From the NCBI RefSeq assembly GCF_910592395.1, contig NC_088311.1, positions 22,166,646 through 22,230,645 on the forward strand: a DNA stretch of 64,000 nt, read 5' to 3'. Positions 46,155 through 57,300 of this stretch are shown here, one piece after another (the stretch's first letter is position 1; each line of letters begins with the position of its first letter). The position numbers were made by a program, and so were the translations under genes. The DNA is from Lineus longissimus (lineage: Eukaryota > Nemertea > Pilidiophora > Heteronemertea > Lineidae). The notes beneath the pieces are model-generated. The model was not told the origin of the DNA. It saw only the letters and a list, made by a program, of their open reading frames with translations, and searched no databases.

Positions 46155-47323
46155 ATGAAAGCTCTAATTCTTTTCGCGCTAGTCATCGCTGTGTGTGCTG
46201 AATACAGACCAGAGCCAGACTGGTTTAAAAACTTTTGTAAGTAAGGCTATTGAAGAATTTCATTACCAATTCCAGTGTGATTGTTGGTGTTACTGCCTAT
46301 CCAGCGTCTGTTGGTATTCATCACCTATAGTTCGGGCCATATTTAATGAGGCATACGAAATTTTGTCATTTGGTGGTGTACGGCCTTGAAGAATTTCATT
46401 ACCGATTACAGTGTGATTGTTGGTGTTACTGCCTATCCAGCGTCTGTTGGTATTCATCACCTAGTTCGGGCCCTATTTAATGAGGCATACGAAATTTTGT
46501 CATTTGGTGGTGTACGGCCTTCAACAAAAACGATATTGATAATTTCATGGTTTCTAGATGTTGAATGCAGGACTTAAGAGCGTGTATGCAAACAAAAAAG
46601 CCAGATTTTTCGGCGTCTATCGATATTTCAATTTACCAACTAATTCGTGTCCTATTAGAGGAGGCTTTCGAAATTCTGTCATGTGGTGGCGCATGGCCTT
46701 AAAAAATATTTCATGATTCATCTCATTTACAGCTCATGACGTATGGAGTCCATGGGCAGCATGTTACGACCAGCAGATAACTCGCGAGAGAGTCGTCTGC
46801 GCGATCCCATCCGGTTACAACTGCATCGCTAGTCGGGAGATAGATAGCTGTAATGGGGCTCCAACGAACGGTAAGACTGTCAAGACGGTTAAGCTGTTGT
46901 TTTTTTCTAGTACGATCGTTCGTAGTGGCTGGCTGTGTTGTGTACCATAACACAAACGCTGCTCCTTTTTGGTGTCTGGTGTAAACTAAAATGTTGACGA
47001 AAATTAAAAAGATTTGAATCATAATTTGTTTTACATGAGCAATAAGCACAATTAAGAATTTATACTTTCTATCCTTAATTATCTGAACATTTCACATCAA
47101 AGATTTTGCATCGGCATCTTAACGATGCTTGATTGTGTATGTCATGTTTTTGTGATGACCACAATTTTGACAATGGCCCATTCCTCCTTTTTCAGCACTC
47201 GGCGACTGGACTGATTGGGGCCATTGCATCTCACACTTTAACGTACAGGAACGCAGCCGTCCATGCCCAACAAAACCTTGCAAAGGCAACGACAGGGAAT
47301 TTCAGGCATGCCCGCCACACTAG
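46155..47323 (+). CDS. Small secreted protein with two TSP1-like repeats
   Basis: Exons 46155-46236, 46733-46870 and 47196-47323 join in phase 1 and give 115 residues ending at TAG. The first encodes a signal peptide (MKALILFALVIAVCA) and a short linker EYRPEPDW. The second (DVWSPWAACYDQQITRERVVC) and third (LGDWTDWGHCISHFNVQERSRPC) are short, diverged TSP1-like repeats, each with the W-x-x-W core and Cys residues but fewer Cys than the canonical six. A tttttttcag acceptor at 46100 suggests a 5'-UTR intron. Intron 1 contains a tandem repeat. With the genes at 22858 and 35300 it makes a local TSP1 group. A possible AATAAA is at 48083. Confidence 0.8.
46249..46705 (+). repeat. Tandem repeat of about 137 bp in intron 1, with a diverged third unit
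   Basis: Two units at about 46249-46386 and 46387-46523 are nearly identical (gaagaatttcattacc through ggtgtacggcctt). A third, more diverged partial unit ends near 46702. In one frame the units read RAIFNEAYEILSFGGVRP, RALFNEAYEILSFGGVRP and RVLLEEAFEILSCGGAWP. No splice signals tie them to the gene. Confidence 0.8.
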
Positions 47324-50300
47324 GATACGACCTAGTGCTAATCATAATGGCCAGAGCAGACGACTGGGAAAGAATGCAAGGAAGACACCTGTATGAATCA
47401 TAACTTTTTATTATAAAATGTTGGAAAAAAGTACAAAATGATGCTGCGCTGCAACAATGTCAGAGACCCACACTGAAACAGTTTAAATTCTCGGTAATAT
47501 TATACTGGCTAGGACGCCCGAAGGTAGGTAGTAGCCGTCTTGTGATATGCTGGAGAGTTGCACTCGACAACCCGAGTAATACATGTAGAATGGCGGCCAA
47601 TACTTTGTAACTCGAGTACACACATCTCATAAGCACTTGGCCGTACTCGCGGTTGGTACGGTATTCAAAATCATTTTTTTGTGCGAGTGTGGTGGGGCAC
47701 AAGCAGAAAGTTTGCATATGTGGAGAACACTAAACAACATTTCCATTGCTGTGGTACTTTTGTGGCATTTTGCAGAAAATAATGACCCATTAAAATGTCC
47801 TACACGAATTTGTGATGCAACTGAATGGCGATCAGTCCATGTTATAGAACTTGGGCTACAGTTTTATCGATTCGCGTCGTGTGATACCATTCGACAGGCC
47901 AAGTACATACCTAGTTTATCGAGCAATGCGCTGCAAGCCGGATGGCATACTCGCGATTTCGTGTCTGTACTCGAGTTTCGCGGACCTGGTTATACTGTGC
48001 TATCCTAACTGATGAGAAGTTCTAAATACTTTAGGATTTTCTTAATCTTTGTACATATTCGAAATACTGTAGAATTACCGAGAATAAAGCACTGGCCTCG
48101 CTTGGCATAATTTGAAACATGTAGTTTACCATTGTTTTCTTTTACTGGTGAAGGTTATGAAGATTTATACACACCCAACAAAGTATACAACGTCTAAAGG
48201 AATATCCTTCATTTAATTCTTGTTTTTACATGCGGTGAGGGCCAAAAGCTTATTTTCTGTTAGAAACGGGTCATTTGGAAATCATCAGAGTCAATTTATA
48301 CACAACGCACGATTTTGATGGAATTTTATGACACCTATTACTCTACAAGAGTTATTTAATTACGTTTGAAATCAACAACCTTAAACCTGTAGGCCTCATC
48401 CTTTTCATACTTTATAATGACATGATTTCACGAGAGATAATACAAGGAGAAGGGTTCTGTTCTAACGAGCAAAAAAAAACAAATCAAGTACGCGAGGCGT
48501 CATGTACAAAGTACTGATCATTTTGTGTGCCCACCCGCACGCACGCGTACGCCGCGAAAATGGTCGGCCAAAATTCGCAAATGGCCTTCCTCTAATTGCG
48601 TACGTACTAAACGAACGGCACCTTACGTATCACATCCTGGCACTAGTGGTTTTCAATGAACTCCTCCTCTCGATATTTCATATTTTCTATAGGGCGTAGG
48701 AGTATCAAAGATGTACGTATCATGGAATAAAAGTTCTGGACCTTCTTTTCACCAGCTTGCTCATTGCATACAAGTAATTCAAAACATTACAGCAGAAATT
48801 GTATTCATATTAAAGTACTGCGCAACTCGTGGTAATTGTTATCACAGGAGAAAAAGCATTTTTACAGTAATAAGATCAGATTAATAATTTCGACGGTTCG
48901 ATAAAAACTCCTTAATAGCGGAGTCGTCGTTGTAAAAAGTGATAACATGGAAAAGCTGAACATTTAAAATCATGAGCAAAATGATTATTCCTATCGGATA
49001 ATGGTGCCGCTTCCAGGCAAGGGCATATGGTCTAAGCCTATGATGTTCGTGCTCATTAGTATCTACTCATGGCTCAGGTAGAAATAGAAAGACAAAAACA
49101 TTGCCGCAGTGAAGTAGGCATGCGAATTCGCAAACTTCTCACTTATAGTACATGTATTTGTATCAGTCTTCGCGACGGCAATGTTGAAATTTATATTCAG
49201 TACGCGTTCACACAATGGGAATTTCTCAATTTCAATTTTAATTTTCCGATTTTTAACAAACAGGTTGTGGGCTTCTAATGCTGAGGAGCGGGTTCGGTTC
49301 ATTTGATACCTAAGTGAAATGTGTCACGATAGACCAGGTTTAGTGTAAGTGTCATGTCAGAAGATCACCTATACATGCTTCCCGAAATTGGTGGCTTGCA
49401 TTGGAACTAACTTTTCCCCCTTGTCCGTCATCAAAGGCATTTAAGTGTGTTGGTCAACCATGACTATCTCCTTTGTCCCTCCACCATAAGGCCTAGTTTC
49501 CCCTTATGACATCACTATTTCGGACACTCAGCGCCCCATTTCTGGAAAGGTGTATAGCGTAGTTGATGCCAAACTCTAAACAATAAACTTAAACATGATG
49601 GGCCGAATTTACAAAGGGTGTTTAGCTTAACACAGCGTTTAATGTCTGAATAGACAGAGTCAGGGCCTTGCAGGGTTTCTTCATGAAAACCGCATTAGGC
49701 ACTGAAACTGATTATGTAGAATTTACACGCGTCTAACTCTTAAACACCCTTCGTAAATTCGGCCCAGGCTAGACAGCATCGGGACTGTGTAGGTGACAAA
49801 GTGATCCAATACGTGGAGAACAGGCCGTTCGTGGAACGAACACTGAGCTAGATACGAAGGACGAAGGACATGTACATGCACAATACATGTACATGTTTAT
49901 GATGATAACAATGAGCCTTTTGTCCAGAGTAATTCCATGGAAATTTTACGGTCGTCACTCAAACTGCTCCCCCATTTCTCCTAATCCTCTTACTACATGT
50001 ACATGTAAGTACATGGTATAAAAGATTATTTACGAGTGTCCCGTAAATGAATTGGCGCATGACTGTACCTCATACTTCGTCCTTCCTATTGAATTACGAA
50101 ACGTCCCCATTATATTTAACGTTTAATCATATAATGTGTTTAGATGAAAGTAAGTTTTGTTTTTTATTTAACGAAAATTGGGTGTACTGTAGCCTTAGTA
50201 TTGCATAGCATGATAAATGCATGAATAATGGACTCGTAAATCAGCAAATAATTGTTGACATTTAAAAACGACACTCAAAGTGATGCATAAGGTGACAATT

Positions 50301-51311
50301 ATACTCTCTACTAATCCAATAAAGGGTGTATCAGAAAGAAATGACATTCATTTCACATGTACGTATTCATTAATGATACTATGACTAATGAAGACTTTAA
50401 TTCGATGATAGCAAAAATTCATTCGATCAAGCGATATTACATGAAATAGTCCTTGTTGACCGTGTTGACTACACCCGACCTCCAAAAGAGCGAGGCTTCT
50501 GACTCTACGTGCGAATCAAAGTTACATTTGAAGCTCCTGTATCACAAATGTTTCTAGAATGACAACACTGAAAACATCTGCAGGACAAGCACAAGACATG
50601 TTAAATGATTTAAGCAATGCGCTATGTTCTACACATTTAAAAAAATTAATTGGTAAGCAGTTATACAGAGTGACTTGTAAAATTATAAAAATCGCTTAAG
50701 AACAGATGGATGCTTAATATACACAATATGAATATTACATTGTTGAATTTTAGAGGTGAAATTCAATTAGAAAGTAACATTAGTGGGATATCAACTGGCA
50801 ATAAAGACAATCACTGTTATCTTTGTAAAACGCATCTATCAGCCTCCGAGATACAATACGATAACGTTTGTGTTCTAAGCATTACACGCGGGGAATCCGA
50901 TCTGATGTCGATCTGACATTAACTGGTCTCAACCCGAGATGATTCTCGTATCGCCTCTTGAGACTTCGCTCAACCCAGGCTTCTACTCAAGTAGTTTCAG
51001 GGAAACTTGGCCAGAAGTGTTGCGAGTCTTGTTGCTTGAACACCGTATCAAAGCGAAATATAGAGCTTTGTTCCCCGTATACTCTATCCTCGACACTTCA
51101 AACGTCTTCGCCGGTACGATCGCGAGATCTGACCATGTGTCACGCGCTCATTCATGTATATCGCTGAAAATCAATTTAAAGCAACTACATGTTTGCTTGG
51201 CACTCTGGAAGTGGAACTTACGCTTTCCTTATCTGCCAAGGGACTGACCAGAAATGGTGGAGCTGCGATGGAAATGACTGGATACATAGCAACGCGGAGA
51301 GGAGGTTTCAC
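47324..51311. other. Intergenic region between convergent genes
   Basis: Lies between the small TSP1 gene (plus) and the 3' end of the phosphatase gene (minus). A plus-strand frame at 47637-48008 (123 codons) has no recognised domain. A MITE is at 49599-49766. Many acatgtacatgt words occur (for example near 49870 and 49995). I see no other gene. Confidence 0.45.
49599..49766. mobile_element. MITE with about 27-bp terminal inverted repeats
   Basis: Begins TGGGCCGAATTTACAAAGGG and ends with its near-perfect complement (cccttcgtaaattcggccca), 168 bp in all with no frame. A terminal tgttta/taaaca continues the match on the inner side. Clear target duplications are not visible. GGGCCGAATTTAC-type ends look familiar from short repeats of marine invertebrates. 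Confidence 0.8.
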
Positions 51312-54300
51312 TTAGACATTTACTTCCCCTGTGACTGGGAAATATATCACAGAATTATTGCTATCCTTCCCAGGGGACGAATGCTGCTCTCCATCCGTAC
51401 TCTCGTCGCCGCGAGATCTCAACTCCGTCATCTCAATCGCCTGCTCCGGAAGTGACGCAACAGACCCCATCACGCTCGCGTCCTCCAAGTCAGGCTCACT
51501 ACTTGAACCGCGCATGACACGGCTACGTTTCGTTTTATGTTTCCTGCTATTGTTGCGACTCGGCGTTTGGTGGCGCTGGGGTTGCTTCTCGTCCTCGACC
51601 TCACTGCTTGAACTGAATAAACAAGGTTCGTTAACTCCAGTATATGGAGACAAACAACCCGTACTAAGACTTTCATCTCCCGAAGTACTCGAATGACCAT
51701 GCGCTTGACGGAATAGTTCATCAAATGCCCGGTTGTATAATTCGAAATCGACGTCCTCTGCCTCCGAGGAGGTCGAGAAGTTTCGATTCTTGAGAGAACT
51801 TCTTCTGTAGGCGTACCGTTTGGCGGCGCTAGTGTGCAGAGGAAGACGGGTTTGGAAGAACTGGTCGCTCTCCTCATCCGAAGTTCCCTGTTCTGGAATA
51901 TTGATCACAACATCTTTATCGAGTTTTGGCCTTCCTTCAATCACCATGTACTCCGGGTCAACTTGTGAGTGGTTACGAGGACATTCCTCGCTGTACTGTT
52001 TATGACACGGTTTCCGCCTTTTCGGTGACGCTCCCAGGCGGATGTCTGTCTCACTACGCGATCGCAATCTGTACAAGTCTACCCGCGACTCCACATCAGA
52101 TGGAGATGACAAATACCCGCTCTCACTTTTACTCAACTGTTTGCATAAAGTGCCGTAGTTCATTCCAACGCGTAACATAGACATTGGTTTCCGTGGCTCT
52201 GGGTAACTCTGCCCGAACGGCGAAAGCCGCCGTGGGGGTGGCGTCACAATAGCATCGTCATTCTCCTGCGTATCTTGGTTAGTTTGGTTACCCTGAAGAT
52301 CCGTCTCTTCACTGTCAGTCACACGTGACTGTCTGACCAATGTTCCTCTTCGTCCCCGGCGTCCAAATCCAGAGGAGAAATCTGGCGGTCGTTCGTCAGA
52401 TCCTTCATCGGACGCCATGTCTATTTTTAACGTCACGTGATTTTCATCGGTGGCGAAAGTGTCGCCATCTCTCGGGATGACAAGATCCTCGGGCTCCTGG
52501 ATGATGATATCGTGAAGCTCTATCACGCTTCTGTCCCCCTGATCACTCGAATCATCCTCCGCATCAATACCCTGCTCTGCATTAATCAGCGCCTCTTCCT
52601 CGCTGATCTGTTTCCTGCTGAATTTTTCCTTGAGTTTAGGAGTGCCAAAGGTCGATGCGAACCGACTGTAGGAGAATATAGGTTCGCTGCGTGCCTTGCG
52701 GTCAGTGGGTTTGATTTCGGGACTCGGTGGGTAGGATTTGTTGATGGCAGTCAAGGCAGAGTGGCGAGGCACAACGGGCTCCGGTACCGTCACCCAGGCG
52801 GGAACAGACGTCGCGCGCACGCTTCTCTCCAACTCTGCCTGGTTGCTCCTCAACTCTGCATCCGGTGGAAGACTGCGCGTATCAAAGTCGGAACTCTTCC
52901 GCTTTCTTCTGCTGCCAGTCCTTGACTTATACCCTGGTGGGTTGTGAACAAGGACATCGCTAACGAATGAAGGATTATCATAGCATTCATCGTCATCGCG
53001 ATCCGAGCCAACAACTGTAACTTTCGGTTGAGTAACTATCTCAACATCCTCCATAGAATTACTCGTCTCAAACTCAATGCTCTCGTCAGAGAATGTCAAA
53101 GTAGGATTTGTGTACGTGAATTTATATTTCTTAGCAAATGTCTTAAAGTCACTCGAGATCAACCACGGTAACATTTGCGGCAGGAACTCCATGGAGCGTG
53201 ACATGCGTCGCCTGGAGAGATTGGGTTTGCCAGAGGTGAAGGCGCGAGGTAGCTGCGTGCTCCAGCAACCTCTCTCAGAGACTGGAGTCTGAGTGACCGA
53301 CAGGGGCTGGGTTCCCCGTTGCTCCTCGTCCTGTTCCGAAGGGGCAACGTTTCCATCTCTATCCGTCAGTTTCACTTGACCCAGGTCCAGAATCTCCAGC
53401 AGGATGACCATGAAGGTGTAGCAGTAGATATATTCGGTCTGAAAAAATACGTTATATTCTTAACGCCTTTCCAGGTTGCTCTGCTCAAAGTTTGTGACGA
53501 TTTATGGCGCGCGTCGAGATCGGTACTTGCTGTCACCAGTTTCACGTGAATAACACCGAGAACAAGCTGTTTCAGTCAACCGTCCGATAAGATATGACTG
53601 ATTGCTTTTGAATTATCTGAAGAAAACGCCCCAACTGCGTAATTCTCAGTGAGTCCTTTATGTTTATTTCTTTATGGTATTACTCGATTAACTATCACGA
53701 ACAGCAAGAATCTAACGTGGTATTCTAAATAGAATTCTCGTCAAACTGACCCGAATAGATATAAAAACCACAAGTTTCCTCATAAATCATTTTTGAGTTG
53801 TTCGTAAGTTTGAATCAACATTTCTAACGCTGTGACCGAAGTACTTTAAAATGTTATAAAACTTACAATACTATCCACAAGTTGTGGTCTATTCAGTCGC
53901 ACAGTCCTGACCGCCTTGAATATGTCGATCTCCCCCTCACTCCGCAGTTTGTCATAGGCAATGTGTATGGCACAAAAAGGTCCACAGCGGCTTACTCCGT
54001 TCCTTGAAAACAAACAAAAACGTCAAAAAAAGTGTACAAAAAATTTCAAAAATCATGTTAAATTCACACATCCATGACTCACAATGGTCATTAGATACTA
54101 TTGACAAATTTGTGGCTGGTGGCGATATAAGAAAGAACTTTAATACATCAACGTTGGAGTGATCTGAGTCATTAGAACATGTTCATAGAGGTCATACTCG
54201 AAGATCTATAAGAAATATGTTGAAAAACTTAAATTTTGTGGTTCCATACGTACTTGGACATGACACATATTGGATTCCTTGGGTTGGTTTTATTCTGCCA

Positions 54301-57300
54301 GTCCTCCACCAACATGAGTAATTCTAGGAGTACGGCGCTACTGGCGGGAACCTTCTGTGTGTTCGGCCAGCACTGTAGTTGGAACATTCGCACAACTTTG
54401 ACGTCGTTACGTTCTCTCTCGTGGATGACCATACTTGCTAATTTCTTAAAGAAAAATTATGATAAATTTTAGTTCACGCTAAACTCTCAATAGAAATGAA
54501 GATAAATGTCCGAAATTTCACCTTAATGGTAAAGCTGTAACTTTTCGACGCCTCTATTACAAAAACTAACATGACCCGACTCCAATTTGTCCCGCCTAAC
54601 CAATGGCGTCACTTCTAATGCGTGGCCTATCACATGTATCAATACACACTGGATATAGAATCCCAACCTGCTAAATCTATCAGGTTAATAGATTTTAAAA
54701 GATTGATCAGATTCGCCCTCTGACATCAATCAAACAAATTGTATAAGAATGACTGAGATGTTAGGTGCTGTCTAAAAATGCATTCTTAAATATATGACAA
54801 AAGATTACAGTATAGCTTCAGATTTGAATCGTCTCCAAAGCCGGTTTGTTTGAAAGTATCTCAGCTCATAACATCATGTTGCATGTTGTTACAATGTACA
54901 TGCGCACTGTACATGTACAGGAAACAAGAGCATGCTTGCTTTCTATCAACTGGGTCCAGGGCCTAAAGGTCTTTTTCACACCGTTCGACAGTGCATAGTC
55001 ATCGCCAGGTCAAGCTGAATGAATGGGCTTTCGAATTCAACTATGTAAGGAGAAATGTATATTAAAAAAATCATGAATAACGTGCAGTGTTTTTTGTTGT
55101 TTATGCTGGTGATGATTCGTTTACCTCGACCACATGCTGCCAAGTCGACGAGAATGTAAAACGTAAAGAATGTTTTAAAAAATAGCTCGTCGAAAGAGAA
55201 ATGTGCAAAGTGCAAATTGTTGCCAAAATTTTATCTATCATGAGAACCACAAACAAGTTTTTCCAGATCTGTCATCTAGAGTATTACGAAAGAAAGAAGT
55301 ACGATACTCTAACTATGACATCATTCTCAGAACCACATGAACACGTTCCGGCAATGAAGATGTGCTTTCACAACGCGCATACCGCTGAACTTTTCATGAC
55401 CGTACAACTCAAGGAAACAACATGTGCCTACTACTTGAAGGCTGGGTTAGGAGAGCTACGCTGATTCTCGAACCCTATGAACACTTCGGTTAGTCACGAT
55501 GCTAAGGGCATTGCATTGCTGTATGCTGCTGACTATATTAGGCCAGTTTGGATATGCATTACGATAATTCAATCCGTCCAGACTGTTTAGTTTGGCAGCT
55601 TATTGTCCTTTTTTTTTTATTCAAGTTGTAGTCATGATAGATAACAAAAACGATGTGCCACAACATCAAAACGTAGATAAACGCATAGGGGGCAATAGAA
55701 TTGTACTTCCCTGGTTTAATAACACCCTGACTGGTAACACAGATCTAAAGACACATGTATAAGCACAACGGTGTGAATAGTTGAGACCATCTTGCTGTTA
55801 ACACTAGTGCTGTGTACAGTTCAGTCTAACTCATATATCAACACCTACATGTACGTCATACAATCTCAGAACTAGTGCACCCTTAGCATACTGCGAAAAA
55901 AAATTCAAAGGTTTTTGTGTCGGTTTCTCAACGTGAAGAACTCATGAATTCACATTCAAACCATAAGATATTACAATTAGCCAACAATCTTTCTGACAAT
56001 ATGCTGACAATTGCATTGGAAACGGGGAACTATTTTTGCACATATTGTAAGAACGTGATATAAATACACGCATGTTAAATTTAGACTGTACATTAACACA
56101 AGTTTTAACACAAACTTTAGTCCCCACCGGTGTAAGCTTATAAACCACAAAAAGTCTGTATTTGCATAAATCTGCCTTGTGGAAAATACTAGTATGGCAT
56201 TTTCCCCCAACTACGTCTGTGTTACATTCATGTATTTTGGTTCGAAAAAGCTGGCTAGTATTTTGCGTTCCATTTTATATGATATAAGTGCGCAATTTAT
56301 CTCCTAGAACATGGCATTATTAGGAAAGGAAAGGAAGTGTGTATTAAACATCGACTCTGTACACTTAGACTAAGAAACTTCTTCAAAAATAGTTCAAAAG
56401 CTCAATAAAATGCCCCAAAGCTGCACAGCTTGGGGTATATAAATGAATATATCGACAAATATTTTGGGTGTACAGACCCGAAACGATCGAATTGGTTTCT
56501 TCTGGAACTGGGTACTAATAGCCGGGGCGGAGAAAGCCCTGCTTCTTGCGACACGAGGGGGGAACATCTGTGTAGAAAAAGAGGTTATAGGCTTGTATAA
56601 ACTAATAACAGATCTGTGCGAATGACTTCGACGTGTATGGACGTCATACTATGAAAATTGACGACGTATATATACGTCAAGCTACTCTGGAAAACGCATC
56701 GCACAGTAAAGAACGTGCGATCAATACTCGTGTGATTAAAAACTTCGAACTACGGTACATGTAGTTAGTCTTTAGAACATCAGGATGTTTTTTCAAAGAA
56801 TCGTTTAAAGGAACGCGCAAAGCTTGCCTTGAAAGTTACAAAGCCAAGTGTGAGTTATCCATATTCTGTACTAATGTGCAATGTTTTTTCGAACTTGAAA
56901 TACTCCGGCAATTGAGTTACATGTCACACAAAACACTTGAAGTTATAAGTTTTTTGCTGAGGGCAAGTTGTGTATCAATGTTTAAGAACCCTTTATTAGG
57001 GACCTGTTTCGGTAATATCACATAGTAATGATCATTACTCACATGAAATTGATAACGAACTATATGCGAAAGAAAAAGCATGTGCGTATGAGCTGAATCA
57101 GACAGACCTTTTAGGAAAATTAAAAACAAGTTTGATAATGAAGTTTTAACAAGATCTGTGCTTTGAAAATAATGATAGTTTATGTTATGCAAACATGAAA
57201 TAAATAGATAACAGTGTCTTATACATTAAAAAAGTAAACAGTTTGAGTGTGTCTATTAGGATTTAAATTAGTTAGTAATTATTGTAAAAAAGTATCTATA

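Noticed and set aside
47637-48008. 123-codon plus-strand frame
   Set aside because: No domain, signal peptide or splice context, and it is not repeated elsewhere in the window. Left as unassigned intergenic sequence.
54433-54444. Alternative acceptor gcaag at 54434-54435 for the D2 exon
   Set aside because: It would require phase 2 from the upstream exon, which ends in phase 0. The acceptor at 54445-54446 (ttttctttaag) keeps the frame.
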